NCBI RefSeq assembly: GCF_018603435.1
Contig: NZ_CP075682.1
Span: 186,001-250,000 of the forward strand
DNA from: Chryseobacterium sp. ZHDP1
GTDB taxonomy: Bacteria > Bacteroidota > Bacteroidia > Flavobacteriales > Weeksellaceae
DNA: 64,000 bases
Direction: 5' to 3'
The stretch's first letter is position 1. Each line of letters opens with the position of its first letter. The notes below the pieces were generated by a model. It worked only from the letters and a program-made list of their open reading frames with translations. It searched no databases and had not been told where the DNA came from. The position numbers and the translations under genes are program-made. Positions 21,415-31,904 of this stretch are shown in pieces.

Positions 21415-24042
21415 ATGAAAAAAATTCTGTTAAATATATCAATCTTTATTTGTGCAGTATCCTCCGCACAGAATTTTAAATATCCTTTCCAGAATCCCGG
21501 TCTTCCCGTAGAACAGAGGATCGAAAACCTTCTCGGATTATTAACAGTTGATGAAAAAATCGGAATGATGATGGATAATTCAAAAGCCGTTCCCAGATTG
21601 GATATTCCCGGTTACGGATGGTGGAATGAGGCGCTTCACGGTGTTGCAAGAGCAGGAACTGCAACGGTTTTTCCTCAGGCAATCGGAATGGCTGCAGCGT
21701 GGGATGTTCCGGAACATTTTAAAACTTTTGAAATGATTTCAGACGAAGCAAGGGCAAAATACAACAGATCTTTTGATGAGTCTCAAAAAACCGGACGTTA
21801 TGAAGGTTTGACGTTCTGGACCCCGAATATTAATATTTTCCGCGATCCGAGATGGGGAAGAGGTCAGGAAACCTATGGTGAAGATCCTTATTTAACTTCT
21901 GTTTTGGGCGTTGCGGCTGTGAAAGGTTTGCAGGGAAATGATCCGAAATATTTTAAAACGCATGCCTGCGCAAAACACTTCGCCGTTCACAGCGGTCCCG
22001 AATGGAACAGGCACTCTTACAACGCAGAAGTTTTTAAAAGAGATTTGTATGAAACTTATCTTCCGGCTTTCAAAGCTTTGGTTTTAGAAGGAAATGTAAG
22101 GGAAGTGATGTGTGCTTACAATGCGTTTGATGGACAGCCTTGCTGTGCGAACAATACTTTATTGACAGAAATTCTCCGCGGAAAATGGAACTACGACGGA
22201 ATGGTCGTTTCCGATTGTTGGGCTTTGGCAGATTTTTACCAGAAACAATACCACGGAACACATCCCGATGAGAAAAGTACCGCTGCAGATGCGCTGAAAC
22301 ACTCCACAGATTTAGAATGTGGTGATACCTACAATAATTTAAACAAATCTTTAGCAAGTGGTTTAATCACAGAAAAAGATCTGGATGTTTCTATGCGCAG
22401 AATTCTGAAAGGCTGGTTTGAATTGGGAATGCTTGATCCAAAATCTTCGGTTCACTGGAACTCCATTCCATATTCCGTTGTGGATTCTGAAGAGCATAAA
22501 AAACAGGCTTTAAAAATGGCTCAGAAATCAATTGTATTGATGAAAAATGAGAAGAATGTTTTGCCCTTGAATAAAAACATCAAAAAAATCGCAGTCATTG
22601 GTCCCAATGCAGATGACGAACTGATGCAGTTGGGAAATTACAACGGAACACCTTCATCCATTGTAACAATTTTAGATGGAATTAAAACCAAATTTCCTAA
22701 TGCTGAAATTATTTATGAAAAAGGAACCGAAGTTGCCGATCCATCTTCCAGAACTTCGCTTTACCAAAACTTTTTAAGCCAGAAAAATGGCGAAAAAGGA
22801 ATGAAAGTAGCGTTTTTCAACAACAATGAATTCAAAGGAACTCCGGCTAATATTTCAGTCAATAAAAGCGGAATCAATTATAACAGTTTCGGCGGAACCC
22901 AGCTTGCTCCCAATGTGGGAAGGGAAAATACATCGGCGATTATTTCCGGCATTTTCAAAAGTTCTTACACCGGCGATGTCATTCTTTCACCTTCAACATC
23001 CGATGTTTATACACTTTTTGTTGACGGAAAAGAAATCGCCACAAGAAAAGGTCCTGATGCAAGACATCCTTCAGAATTTCCTGTGAAAATGGAAAAAGGA
23101 AAAGAATATAACATTGAATTAAGACACACTCAAAAAGGAAAATATGTAAGCATCACTTTCGATGTATACAGAAAAGATCCGGTCAATTTTGCTGCCGTTA
23201 GAGAAAAGGTGAAAGAAGCTGAGGTCATTATTTTTGCAGGCGGACTTTCGCCAAGTCTGGAAGGTGAAGAAATGATGGTGAATGCAGAAGGCTTCAAAGG
23301 TGGTGATAAAACGTCCATTGATTTACCGAAAGTTCAGCGTGATTTATTAGCTGAATTGCACAAGACGGGCAAACCTGTTGTTTTTGTCCTTTGTACGGGG
23401 AGCTCACTCGGCTTGGAGCAGGATGAAAAAAATTATGATGCTTTAATGAACGCATGGTATGGCGGACAATCGGGAGGAACGGCGGTTGCGGATGTTCTTG
23501 CGGGAGATTACAATCCGTCCGGAAGATTGCCGGTTACATTCTACAAAAATCTGGAACAGCTCGATAATAATCTTTCTAAAACAGCTAAACATCAAGGTTT
23601 TGAAAACTACGATATGCAGGGAAGAACCTACCGTTATATGACCGAAAAACCCTTGTATGCTTTTGGACATGGGTTGAGTTATTCAAAATTTAATTATGGT
23701 GATGCTATATTGAGTAAGAATACGATTACTGCAACTGAAAATCTGATGATTACCATTCCTGTTAAAAATACTTCAAAACGTGACGGTGAAGAGGTTGTTG
23801 AGGTATATGTAAAAAGAAATAACGATGTTTTAGCTCCTGTAAAGACTTTGAGAGCGTTCGAAAGAGTGTTCATCAAAGCAGGTGAAACCAAAAATGTTCA
23901 GCTTATGATTTCTAATGATTCTTTCAAATTTTATGATGAAAAAGCAGATGATTTAGCTCCAAAAGCTGGAGATTACACCATTTTCTATGGCGGAACTTCT
24001 GAGGAATCCGGGTTAAAAAGTATTCAAATGAAAGTTAATTAA
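21415..24042 (+). CDS. Secreted GH3 beta-xylosidase with PA14 insertion
   Basis: Glycoside hydrolase family 3 enzyme of 875 residues with signal peptide ending VSSAQ near residue 19. The N-terminal TIM barrel carries nucleophile D267 in MVVSDCWAL. The second alpha/beta domain starts near 375 (IVLMKNEKNVLPL). It is split by a PA14-type module (about 455-590; YTLFVDGKEIATRKG) and resumes with AGGLSPSLEGEEM. A fibronectin-III-like domain closes the protein. Opening residues FQNPGLPVEQRIENLL and GWWNEALHGVAR are typical of xylosidase-type GH3. It probably releases xylose from xylo-oligosaccharides in the periplasm. The candidate AraR site upstream suggests arabinose control. Confidence 0.92.
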   Translation: MKKILLNISIFICAVSSAQNFKYPFQNPGLPVEQRIENLLGLLTVDEKIGMMMDNSKAVPRLDIPGYGWWNEALHGVARAGTATVFPQAIGMAAAWDVPEHFKTFEMISDEARAKYNRSFDESQKTGRYEGLTFWTPNINIFRDPRWGRGQETYGEDPYLTSVLGVAAVKGLQGNDPKYFKTHACAKHFAVHSGPEWNRHSYNAEVFKRDLYETYLPAFKALVLEGNVREVMCAYNAFDGQPCCANNTLLTEILRGKWNYDGMVVSDCWALADFYQKQYHGTHPDEKSTAADALKHSTDLECGDTYNNLNKSLASGLITEKDLDVSMRRILKGWFELGMLDPKSSVHWNSIPYSVVDSEEHKKQALKMAQKSIVLMKNEKNVLPLNKNIKKIAVIGPNADDELMQLGNYNGTPSSIVTILDGIKTKFPNAEIIYEKGTEVADPSSRTSLYQNFLSQKNGEKGMKVAFFNNNEFKGTPANISVNKSGINYNSFGGTQLAPNVGRENTSAIISGIFKSSYTGDVILSPSTSDVYTLFVDGKEIATRKGPDARHPSEFPVKMEKGKEYNIELRHTQKGKYVSITFDVYRKDPVNFAAVREKVKEAEVIIFAGGLSPSLEGEEMMVNAEGFKGGDKTSIDLPKVQRDLLAELHKTGKPVVFVLCTGSSLGLEQDEKNYDALMNAWYGGQSGGTAVADVLAGDYNPSGRLPVTFYKNLEQLDNNLSKTAKHQGFENYDMQGRTYRYMTEKPLYAFGHGLSYSKFNYGDAILSKNTITATENLMITIPVKNTSKRDGEEVVEVYVKRNNDVLAPVKTLRAFERVFIKAGETKNVQLMISNDSFKFYDEKADDLAPKAGDYTIFYGGTSEESGLKSIQMKVN

Positions 24043-24060
24043 TCAGCTATAAGAACCGCG

Positions 24061-24093
24061 AAACCTTATAGGTTTTTAAAATCTATAAGGTTT
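24061..24093 (+). repeat. Family D hairpin, copy 1
   Basis: AAACCTTATAGGTTT and, after TTA, AAATCTATAAGGTTT form a 15-base stem with one changed pair. It starts 18 bases after the GH3 stop. Two other copies also follow stop codons at 29081 and 43360. No T-tract follows, so it is not a classical terminator. Confidence 0.75.
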
Positions 24094-24126
24094 ATCAGTA
24101 AAAAATTCAATTTTTCAAGTCAAAAA

Positions 24127-26109
24127 ATGAAAGCGAAAATCAAAATATTCACAGCGGCTATTTCACTAAGTACAGCGTTTTTTTCAGCACAGAACGGAAA
24201 TATCAAAAAGCACTTCCTCGATTTAGACGGAACGTCCACCAACATCAAAATCCAGCCCACGATGTACGGAATTTTCTTCGAAGACATTAACTTTGCAGCA
24301 GACGGCGGATTGTACGCAGAACTCATCAAAAACCGCAGTTTCGAATTTGATGAACCTTTAACCGGCTGGAAACAACCCAATACAAAAACATTGTCTCCCA
24401 ATTTAGATTCCGGCTTTCTGACGATTATAACTGATAAGTCTAAAACCAATAAAAACTACGCAAGAATAACGGTTTTGAATGATAAAAACTATTCACTGGA
24501 AAACGAAGGTTTCCGGGGAATCGGACTTCATCAGGGTGAAAAATATGATTTTAGTTTCAATCTGGAAAATGTGTCAGGAAATATTTCTGCCGTCAATACA
24601 AAAATTATTGATGAAAACGGAATGGTGATTTCTTCTGCCTCTTCGATAATCAAAGGAGGAGGATGGCAAAAATACAGCACCGTTTTTATACCTTCTAAAA
24701 CCATTGAAAAGGCTAAGCTTCAAATCACTTTCACAGGAAAAGGGGTGGTGAATATGGATATGATTTCACTTTTTCCGCAAGAAACATGGAAAGGAAGAAA
24801 AGGCGGTTTACGAAAGGATTTAGTTCAGAAATTATATGATTTACAACCCGGTTTTTTACGGTTTCCCGGCGGATGTATTGTTGAAGGAAGAACCTTGGCA
24901 GAAAGGTACCAGTGGAAAAAGACGATTGGCAGGGTAGAAGACAGGGAAAACCTTATCAATAAATGGAATAATGGATTTCCGCACCGTCTTACTCCGGATT
25001 ACTGGCAGTCTTTCGGTCTTGGCTTTTTTGAATATTTCCAGCTGGCGGAAGATTTGGGTGCAGAACCGCTTCCGATTCTGAGTTGCGGAATGGCATGCCA
25101 GTTCAACACAGCCGAACTCGTAAAAGTGGAAGATTTAGATCCTTATGTTCAGGATGCCTTGGATTTAATTGAATTCGCCAACGGAGATTCCTCTACAAAA
25201 TGGGGAAAAATCAGAACTGAAGTGGGACATCCGAAACCTTTTAACATGAAATTCATCGGCGTTGGAAACGAACAGTGGGGAGCAGATTATATCGAGCGTT
25301 ACAAAGTTTTTGAAAAAGCAATTCACACCAAATATCCTGATATTAAAATTATTTCGGGAAGCGGCCCTTCTCCCGATGGCGAATTTTTCGATTACGGCTG
25401 GAAAGAACTTAAAAAACTGAATGCGCAGGTTGTGGATGAACATTATTATAATTCTCCGGAATGGTTTATGAAAAACGCTGGAAGATATGATAAATACGGT
25501 CGTTCAGGACCTAAAGTTTTTGCGGGGGAATACGCCGCACAATCGGTGGGTGTTGTAAAGCCCGACAATAAAAACAACTGGCTGACCGCACTTTCGGAAG
25601 CCGCTTTTATGACAGGGCTGGAACGCAATGCAGATGTTGTAACCATGACTTCTTACGCACCGCTTTTCGCCCATGCAGACGGTTGGCAATGGACACCGGA
25701 TTTGATTTGGTTTAATAATTTAAAATCTTATGCAACTCCCAATTATTATGTTCAGAAATTATTTTCGAACAACAAAGGAACAGATTTAATTAAGATCACT
25801 GAAAACGGAAAGTCGTTAAAAGGCGAAAACAATCTTTATGCATCCGCCGTACATGACATTGAAAAAAATGAAACAATCATTAAAATTGTTAATACGGATG
25901 ATGAAAAAATGTCAGTTGAAATCAATCCCAAAAACATTAAACATGCCAGTAAACTCACCAAAATCTTACTGACTTCATCAGGACTTTCCGATGAAAATAA
26001 CTTCCAATCGGAGATCATCACACCCAAAGAAGAAACGCAGACCATTAAAAAGGGAAAAATTTCTGCGGAAATTCCGGCAAATTCTGTCGTTATTTTAAAG
26101 CTTAAATAG
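24127..26109 (+). CDS. GH51 alpha-L-arabinofuranosidase
   Basis: A 660-residue GH51 enzyme with signal peptide ending FFSAQ near residue 22. Residues about 100-215 form an inserted carbohydrate-binding-like beta-sandwich. The barrel begins near 235 (RFPGGCIVEGRTL). Acid/base E382 lies in VGNEQWG and nucleophile E468 in FAGEYAA, both where GH51 requires them. The enzyme removes arabinofuranose side chains from arabinoxylan or arabinan. It is 84 bases downstream of GH3 with only a family D hairpin between, so it may share the GH3 transcript. Its product is used by the araBDA operon that follows. Confidence 0.94.
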   Translation: MKAKIKIFTAAISLSTAFFSAQNGNIKKHFLDLDGTSTNIKIQPTMYGIFFEDINFAADGGLYAELIKNRSFEFDEPLTGWKQPNTKTLSPNLDSGFLTIITDKSKTNKNYARITVLNDKNYSLENEGFRGIGLHQGEKYDFSFNLENVSGNISAVNTKIIDENGMVISSASSIIKGGGWQKYSTVFIPSKTIEKAKLQITFTGKGVVNMDMISLFPQETWKGRKGGLRKDLVQKLYDLQPGFLRFPGGCIVEGRTLAERYQWKKTIGRVEDRENLINKWNNGFPHRLTPDYWQSFGLGFFEYFQLAEDLGAEPLPILSCGMACQFNTAELVKVEDLDPYVQDALDLIEFANGDSSTKWGKIRTEVGHPKPFNMKFIGVGNEQWGADYIERYKVFEKAIHTKYPDIKIISGSGPSPDGEFFDYGWKELKKLNAQVVDEHYYNSPEWFMKNAGRYDKYGRSGPKVFAGEYAAQSVGVVKPDNKNNWLTALSEAAFMTGLERNADVVTMTSYAPLFAHADGWQWTPDLIWFNNLKSYATPNYYVQKLFSNNKGTDLIKITENGKSLKGENNLYASAVHDIEKNETIIKIVNTDDEKMSVEINPKNIKHASKLTKILLTSSGLSDENNFQSEIITPKEETQTIKKGKISAEIPANSVVILKLK

Positions 26110-26145
26110 CTCTAAAGCCTCATTAATAAAAGAAAACTTAAAATT

Positions 26146-26164
26146 AAGTGTAAATATTACATTT
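26146..26164 (+). promoter_or_regulatory. Candidate AraR operator upstream of araB
   Basis: AAGTGT-AAATATT-ACATTT, same length and arms as the site at 21294. The -7 box TATATTTG follows after the same 16 bases. Bound regulator would cover the -33 element, suggesting repression relieved by arabinose. Confidence 0.75.
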
Positions 26165-26180
26165 ATTTAAAATAGAATCT

Positions 26181-26188
26181 TATATTTG
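26181..26188 (+). promoter_or_regulatory. -7 box of the araB promoter
   Basis: TATATTTG, an exact match to TAnnTTTG, 140 bases before the araB start. It is embedded in the same TAGAATCTTATATTTGTTTT sequence as the GH3 promoter. Confidence 0.7.
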
Positions 26189-26327
26189 TTTTATCTCTTC
26201 AACAGAAAACCGGAGAATTCTTTAAGGTAAATGAAATCCTAACGGAAAATCTTTGCATAATGTAATCCATTACAACTGTTATTTTAAAAAGGAGCCAAAA
26301 CAATAATCAAATAAATCACTTTCGTTA

Positions 26328-28025
26328 ATGAAAAAGTATGTTATCGGTTTAGATTATGGAACAGATTCCGTTCGTGCCGTTTTGATTGATACGGAAAATG
26401 GTGCCGAACTGGCAACCTCCGTAAGCTATTACCAAAGATGGAAAAAAGGACAGTTCTGCAGACCGGAAGAAAATCAGTTCCGTCAGCATCCGCTGGATCA
26501 CATCGAAGGAATGGAAAAAACCGTTTCCGATGTCGTGAAAGAAAGTGGAGTTGCGCCCGAAAATATCGTTAGTATTTGTATTGATACTACGGGTTCTTCA
26601 CCCCTTCCTGTAAATAAAGATGGAATTGCTTTATCCCTTTTACCCGAATTTTCAGAAAATCCGAATGCAATGATGGTGCTTTGGAAAGACCATACTTCCA
26701 TCCGGGAAGCAGAAGAAATCAATGATCTGGCAAAAAACTGGGGTGGTGAAGATTATACAAAATTTGAAGGCGGAATTTATTCCTCAGAATGGTTTTGGGC
26801 AAAAATCCTCCACATCAGCAGAGAAGATGAAGCCGTAAAAAATGCAGCATACAGCTGGATGGAACATTGTGATTACCTCACATTTTTACTTTCTGACCAT
26901 AAGGATCTGGCGACATTCAAAAGAAGCCGCTGTGCGGCCGGACACAAAGCAATGTGGCACGAGTCGTGGAACGGACTTCCTTCCAAAGAATTTCTTAATC
27001 AATTGGATTCATCTTTAGCAGAACTTCGCGACAGATTATATGATAAAACCTATACTTCCGATGAAGTTGCCGGAAATCTGAACGAAGAATGGGCGGCAAA
27101 ATTGGGATTAACGACTAAAACTGTAATTGCTGTCGGCACTTTCGACGCGCATTCCGGTGCAATCGGTGCAAAAGTTGAGGAGAACACATTAATCAGGATT
27201 ATGGGAACATCCACCTGCGATATTATGGTGGCTCCAAACGAAATTATCGGCGATAGAACGGTTAAAGGAATCTGCGGACAGGTCGATGGTTCCGTCATTC
27301 CGGGACTAATGGGGCTGGAAGCGGGACAATCTGCATTCGGAGATGTTTTGGCGTGGTATAAAAATCTTCTTACAGAACCCACAATCAATATTCTGATGAA
27401 CTCCGATGCAATTGACGATGACCAAAAACAGTTGCTGAAAGAAGAAATAGAAAACAGTATGATCCGACATCTCACTCTCGAAGCGGAAAAAATTCCACTG
27501 TCGGAAACCGTTCCAATAGCATTGGATTGGATTAACGGACGAAGAACGCCCGATGCCAATCAGGAACTGAAAATGGCAATCAGTAGTCTTTCGTTGGGAA
27601 CAAAAGCACCACATATTTTCAAAGCACTGGTTAATGCGATCTGTTTCGGAGCAAGAAAAATCGTTGACCGCTTTGAAGATGAAGGCATTAAAATCCATAA
27701 AGTCATAGGAATTGGCGGCGTTGCCAGAAAATCACCATTCATCATGCAGACCTTGGCAAATGTCCTGAATATGCCCATCGTTGTGGCAGCATCAGATCAG
27801 GCTCCGGCTTTAGGGGCAGCCATTTATGCCGCTGTTGCCGCAGGAATTTATCCTAACGTTCAGGAAGCAAGCCAAAAAATGGGCTCTGATTTCGAAGCTG
27901 AATACTTCCCACAGAAAGAACATGTAGAACAATACGAAGAATTGATGCAGCACTATCAGATTTTAGCAGATTTCACCGAAAATAATATCAAATCTAAGAA
28001 AAAGTTGACGGTTGACAGTTTATAG
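26328..28025 (+). CDS. araB: Ribulokinase
   Basis: FGGY-family kinase of 565 residues, matching the length of AraB. The N-terminal phosphate-binding motif is GLDYGTDSVRAVL, followed by YQRWKKGQFCRPEENQFRQH. The C-terminal half has GTSTCDIMVAP, GLEAGQSAFGD and GIGGVARKSPF. It phosphorylates L-ribulose to L-ribulose-5-phosphate in the cytoplasm. It is first in the order araB-araD-araA-galM-symporter and has a candidate AraR site and promoter just upstream. Confidence 0.95.
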   Translation: MKKYVIGLDYGTDSVRAVLIDTENGAELATSVSYYQRWKKGQFCRPEENQFRQHPLDHIEGMEKTVSDVVKESGVAPENIVSICIDTTGSSPLPVNKDGIALSLLPEFSENPNAMMVLWKDHTSIREAEEINDLAKNWGGEDYTKFEGGIYSSEWFWAKILHISREDEAVKNAAYSWMEHCDYLTFLLSDHKDLATFKRSRCAAGHKAMWHESWNGLPSKEFLNQLDSSLAELRDRLYDKTYTSDEVAGNLNEEWAAKLGLTTKTVIAVGTFDAHSGAIGAKVEENTLIRIMGTSTCDIMVAPNEIIGDRTVKGICGQVDGSVIPGLMGLEAGQSAFGDVLAWYKNLLTEPTINILMNSDAIDDDQKQLLKEEIENSMIRHLTLEAEKIPLSETVPIALDWINGRRTPDANQELKMAISSLSLGTKAPHIFKALVNAICFGARKIVDRFEDEGIKIHKVIGIGGVARKSPFIMQTLANVLNMPIVVAASDQAPALGAAIYAAVAAGIYPNVQEASQKMGSDFEAEYFPQKEHVEQYEELMQHYQILADFTENNIKSKKKLTVDSL

Positions 28026-28355
28026 TGATTAATTAGGTTAAAACAGCTCCGTTAGGAGCGTCCTGTTAATAGCAAATAATGTAAATATTATCATCACAAA
28101 AAGAGCCTCGTAGAGGCGATCTGTTAAATATTTACATTAATTAAAGAACGATCCACAATCAACCAAAAACCATCAACTAAAATAATTATGGCAGCTTTAT
28201 CCGCCCTCCGTTCCCGCTTTTTTGTTCCGCTTCGCTGCACAAAAAGAGCTCCACTCAGGTCGGGCTGCGATTGATTCGTATGATAAAACCCGAGGGGTTA
28301 AATATCGATAGCCGTAGGTGAAACCTATGCATTTGAAAAAAATATATAAATAAAA
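28026..28355 (+). repeat. Repeat-filled gap between araB and araD (families C, B and A)
   Basis: A gap of 330 bases made almost entirely of dispersed repeats: two family C palindromes (28044-28128; AGCTCCGTTAGGAGC and GCCTCGTAGAGGC, each with a CTGTTAA tail), family B copy 3 (28190-28276; GGCAGCTTTATCCGCCCTCC to TCGGGCTGCG) and one family A pair (28287-28330; AACCCGAGGGGTT and CCGTAGGTGAAACCTATG). No reading frame here looks like a gene. Confidence 0.75.
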
Positions 28356-29054
28356 ATGAGCATCTATAAAGAATTAAAACGAGAATGTTACGAAGCCAAT
28401 ATGCAGCTCGATGCCTTAAAACTGGTTGTCTACACATTCGGAAACGTAAGCGCCGTTGACCGCGAAAAAGGAATTTTTGCAATCAAACCAAGCGGCGTTC
28501 CTTACGAACTTTTAAAACCTAAAGATATGGTGATTTTAGATTATGATGCCAATGTCGTTGAAGGAAATTTAAGACCATCTTCTGATACCAAAACCCACGC
28601 TTATCTCTACAAAAACTGGGAAAACATTGGTGGAATCTCGCATACGCACGCCATCTATTCTGTAGCTTGGGCACAGGCTCAGTTGGACATCCCGATTTTC
28701 GGGACAACGCACGCAGACCATCTTACAACGGATGTTCCTTGTGCGCCACCAATGCATGACGATTTAATAGAAGGCAACTACGAATACAATACCGGAATCC
28801 AGATTCTGGATTGTTTTAGAGAAAAAAAACTGTCTTATGAAGAAGTAGAAATGGTGCTCATCGGAAATCATGGACCGTTTACCTGGGGTAAAAATGCTGA
28901 AAAGGCTGTTTACAACAGCAAAATTTTGGAAACCATCGCCGAAATGGCTTATCTCACCAGACAAATCAATCCGAATGCAGCCTGTTTAAAAGATTCACTC
29001 ATCAAAAAACATTACGAACGTAAACATGGTAAAAATGCTTACTACGGGCAATAA
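28356..29054 (+). CDS. araD: L-ribulose-5-phosphate 4-epimerase
   Basis: Class II aldolase/epimerase family, 232 residues, typical for AraD. Conserved blocks are TFGNVSAVDREKG near the N terminus, the zinc-binding histidines in GGISHTHAIYSVAWAQ, GTTHADHLTTDVPC and the late IGNHGPFTWGKNA. It converts L-ribulose-5-phosphate to D-xylulose-5-phosphate, which enters the pentose-phosphate pathway served by the transketolase and transaldolase genes downstream. Confidence 0.95.
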   Translation: MSIYKELKRECYEANMQLDALKLVVYTFGNVSAVDREKGIFAIKPSGVPYELLKPKDMVILDYDANVVEGNLRPSSDTKTHAYLYKNWENIGGISHTHAIYSVAWAQAQLDIPIFGTTHADHLTTDVPCAPPMHDDLIEGNYEYNTGIQILDCFREKKLSYEEVEMVLIGNHGPFTWGKNAEKAVYNSKILETIAEMAYLTRQINPNAACLKDSLIKKHYERKHGKNAYYGQ

Positions 29055-29080
29055 CTGGAGGTTTGTGTAATATCTGCCAT

Positions 29081-29171
29081 AAACCTTATAGGTTTTTAAA
29101 ACCTATAAGGTTTGATGAAAAACATCAAAATCCGGAGGATTCAATATTAATAGCCTTAGGTAAAACCTATG
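29081..29171 (+). repeat. Family D hairpin copy 2 and family A pair
   Basis: Positions 29081-29113 hold a perfect 15-base stem (AAACCTTATAGGTTT / AAACCTATAAGGTTT, loop TTA), 26 bases after the araD stop. Positions 29128-29171 hold a family A pair with TCCGGAGGA and CCTTAGGTAAAACCTATG. The order D then A, from stop codon to next start codon, matches the placement elsewhere. Confidence 0.75.
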
Positions 29172-29223
29172 AAATAAATAAAATCAATATCAATTATAAA
29201 TCATCATTTATCAATCATCAAAT

Positions 29224-30720
29224 ATGTTAACACCTCTCAATACCAAAGAAATCTGGTTCATCACCGGAAGCCAGCATCTATACGGCTCTGAAACATTAGC
29301 ACAGGTAGCGGAACATTCGGCGAAGATTGTGGAAGCCTTCAATGCTTCGTCACAAATTCCTGTGAAAGTGGTTTTAAAGCCAACCGTAAAAACCACGGAA
29401 GAAATTTTCGAGACATTAACTGCTGCCAATTTTTCAAAAAACTGCATCGGAATCGTAACGTGGATGCATACATTTTCCCCTGCAAAAATGTGGATTCGTG
29501 GTCTTACTGCCTTGCAAAAGCCGATGCTGCATCTTCATACGCAATTCAATCAGGATATTCCGTGGTCTACGATGGATATGGATTTTATGAATCTTAATCA
29601 GGCAGCACATGGCGACAGGGAATTTGGATTCATGGTAAGCCGTCTCCGCAAAAACAGGAAAGTGGTGGTTGGACATTGGGCAGAGGAAAGAGTTCAGAAA
29701 CAAATCGGAGAATGGAGTAGAGTTGCTGCTGGCTGGGACGATTGGCAGGGCGCAAAATTTGCCCGTTTTGGAGACAATATGAGATATGTTGCCGTGACAG
29801 ACGGTGATAAAGTGGAAGCGGAAACCAAGTTTGGATTTTCCGTAAACACTTGGGGAATCGGAGATTTGGTAAGCGTTGTCAATTCAATTGGCGAAGGCGA
29901 AATCAAATCGTTGATGGAAGAATATGAATCTTCATATAAAATGGCAGAATCCCTTCTCTCAGGAGGAGCGAACAGAAAATCCCTCGAAGCTGCTGCCAGA
30001 ATTGAGCTAGGTTTGGAAAAATTCCTGAAAGACGGAAATTTCAAAGGATTCTCGGATACTTTCGAAGATCTTCACGGATTGGAACAGCTTCCGGGAATTG
30101 CCGTTCAGAGATTAATGGAAAAAGGTTACGGATTCGCCGGAGAAGGCGACTGGAAAACTGCCGCTTTGGTTCGTGCGATGAAAACAATGGGGCAGGGTTT
30201 AGAAGGCGGAAATGCTTTTATGGAAGATTATACCTACCATTTAAATCCTTCCAGTCCATCGGTTCTGGGTTCTCATATGCTGGAAGTGGATCCTGTTTTG
30301 GCGGTTGACAAACCTTCTTGTGAAATTCATCCGCTTGGAATTGGCGGAAAAGCAGATCCGGTTCGTCTGGTTTTCAATTCAAGAGGAAATATTGATTCTT
30401 TAAATGCAGCATTAATGGATTTCGGAAATCATTTCAGATTGTTAATCAACAAAACAAAAGCTTTGGAAATTACCGAAGAACTTCCGAAGCTTCCTGTAGC
30501 GAGAGTACTCTGGAAACCACTTCCTGATTTGTACACAGCCGCGGAAGCGTGGATTTTGGCGGGTGGAGCCCATCATACCTGCTACAGCGAAAACATTAGT
30601 GCAGAACAATTGGAGGATTTTGCAGAAATCGCCGGAATCGAATCGTTAGTGATTGATGAAAATACAAAAATCCGTGATTTTAAGAATACACTTCGCTGGA
30701 ATGAAATATATTATCGCTAA
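29224..30720 (+). CDS. araA: L-arabinose isomerase
   Basis: AraA, 498 residues, typical length. Family blocks include [13 protein letters not shown] at the N terminus, [43 protein letters not shown], and GSHMLEVDP with the metal-binding histidine in the C-terminal half. It converts L-arabinose to L-ribulose in the cytoplasm. It ends 20 bases before the galM start. Confidence 0.96.
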   Translation: MLTPLNTKEIWFITGSQHLYGSETLAQVAEHSAKIVEAFNASSQIPVKVVLKPTVKTTEEIFETLTAANFSKNCIGIVTWMHTFSPAKMWIRGLTALQKPMLHLHTQFNQDIPWSTMDMDFMNLNQAAHGDREFGFMVSRLRKNRKVVVGHWAEERVQKQIGEWSRVAAGWDDWQGAKFARFGDNMRYVAVTDGDKVEAETKFGFSVNTWGIGDLVSVVNSIGEGEIKSLMEEYESSYKMAESLLSGGANRKSLEAAARIELGLEKFLKDGNFKGFSDTFEDLHGLEQLPGIAVQRLMEKGYGFAGEGDWKTAALVRAMKTMGQGLEGGNAFMEDYTYHLNPSSPSVLGSHMLEVDPVLAVDKPSCEIHPLGIGGKADPVRLVFNSRGNIDSLNAALMDFGNHFRLLINKTKALEITEELPKLPVARVLWKPLPDLYTAAEAWILAGGAHHTCYSENISAEQLEDFAEIAGIESLVIDENTKIRDFKNTLRWNEIYYR

Positions 30721-30740
30721 ACTTGCAAAAATTATAAAAA

Positions 30741-31901
30741 ATGAGAAAAATAAGTATCAACCTGATAATTCTTTTTGCCGTTTTATGTATTTTCGGGTGC
30801 AATAAAAAAGAAAATCAATCAAAAAATCAAAAGCAGGCAATGGAAAATATACAGATTTCAGAGTATGGAGTGACGTCAAAAGGTGATTCTGTTAAAAAAT
30901 ATACTTTGACTAATAAAAACGGGATGAAAGTGGAAGTCATCAACTTTGGCGGAATCATCACTTCACTTACCGCTCCCGATAAAAACGGAAAATATGAAGA
31001 TGTGGTCTTGGGTTTTACAAAACCGGAAGATTATTTTAATGGAAATCCTTATTATTTTGGAGCGTTAATTGGTCGTTACGGAAACAGAATTGCCAATGCC
31101 AAATTCACTTTGGAAGGCAAATCCTATGACATTGATAAAAATGACGGACCCAACAGTCTTCATGGCGGAAAAGAAGGGTTTCATACTAAAATCTGGAATA
31201 TTGAACCTGTAAAAGATGCCAAATTCCCAACGTTGAAACTGACTTATACCAGCGCAGATGGGGAAGAAGGATATCCGGGAAAACTGACGACTACGGTATT
31301 TTATACTTTAACGGATGATAACGCTCTGGAAATTTCTTACGAAGCGAAAACCGACAAACCGACTGTGGTAAATCTTACCCAGCATTCGTATTTTAACCTT
31401 TCAGGAAGTTTCTCAAAAACAATTCTTGGCCACGAAATGCAGATCAATGCAGATAAATTTTTACCGGTCAATGAAACGCTGATTCCTACAGGTGAGCAAA
31501 AACCTGTAAAAGGAAGTGCATTCGATTTCACAGCTTCAAAAGCAATTGGAAAAGACATCAGTGCTGATGACGATCAACTGAAAAAAGGAAAAGGCTACGA
31601 TCATAACTGGATTCTGAACGGAAACGGACTGAGAAGTATTGCGAAAGTGTACCATCCCGAATCGGGCAGAGTAATGGAAGTTTTAACTGACGAACCGGGA
31701 GTACAGTTTTATTCCGGAAACTTTCTTGATGGAAAATTCGATACCAAAACTGGCGGGAAAAATGAATTCAGAACGGGATTCTGTTTAGAAACTCAACATT
31801 TTCCGGATTCACCGAACCAATCTTCTTTCCCTTCTACAGAACTGAAGCCGGGACAGAAATACCAGTCGAAAACAATTTATAAATTCTCAGTTAAAAAATA
31901 A
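30741..31901 (+). CDS. galM: Aldose 1-epimerase, lipoprotein
   Basis: Mutarotase of 386 residues with a lipoprotein signal (MRKISINLIILFAVLCIFGC, lipobox Cys at 20), so probably in the periplasm. GalM features are NFGGIITSLTAPDKNG, GRYGNRIANAKF, the His-containing NSLHGGKEGFHTK and NLTQHSYFNLSG, and the catalytic Glu region GFCLETQHFPDSPNQ. It interconverts alpha and beta anomers of sugars released outside, here probably arabinose or galactose. The symporter gene starts three bases after its stop. Confidence 0.92.
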   Translation: MRKISINLIILFAVLCIFGCNKKENQSKNQKQAMENIQISEYGVTSKGDSVKKYTLTNKNGMKVEVINFGGIITSLTAPDKNGKYEDVVLGFTKPEDYFNGNPYYFGALIGRYGNRIANAKFTLEGKSYDIDKNDGPNSLHGGKEGFHTKIWNIEPVKDAKFPTLKLTYTSADGEEGYPGKLTTTVFYTLTDDNALEISYEAKTDKPTVVNLTQHSYFNLSGSFSKTILGHEMQINADKFLPVNETLIPTGEQKPVKGSAFDFTASKAIGKDISADDDQLKKGKGYDHNWILNGNGLRSIAKVYHPESGRVMEVLTDEPGVQFYSGNFLDGKFDTKTGGKNEFRTGFCLETQHFPDSPNQSSFPSTELKPGQKYQSKTIYKFSVKK

Positions 31902-31904
31902 AAT

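Noticed and set aside
24061..24093. Family D hairpin as a rho-independent terminator
   Set aside because: No T-tract follows the stem, and the same hairpin occurs inside the apparent araB-araD-araA operon.
28026..28355. CRISPR array in the repeat-rich gap
   Set aside because: Repeats belong to different families, are not evenly spaced, have no unique spacers of uniform length, and no cas genes are present in the window.
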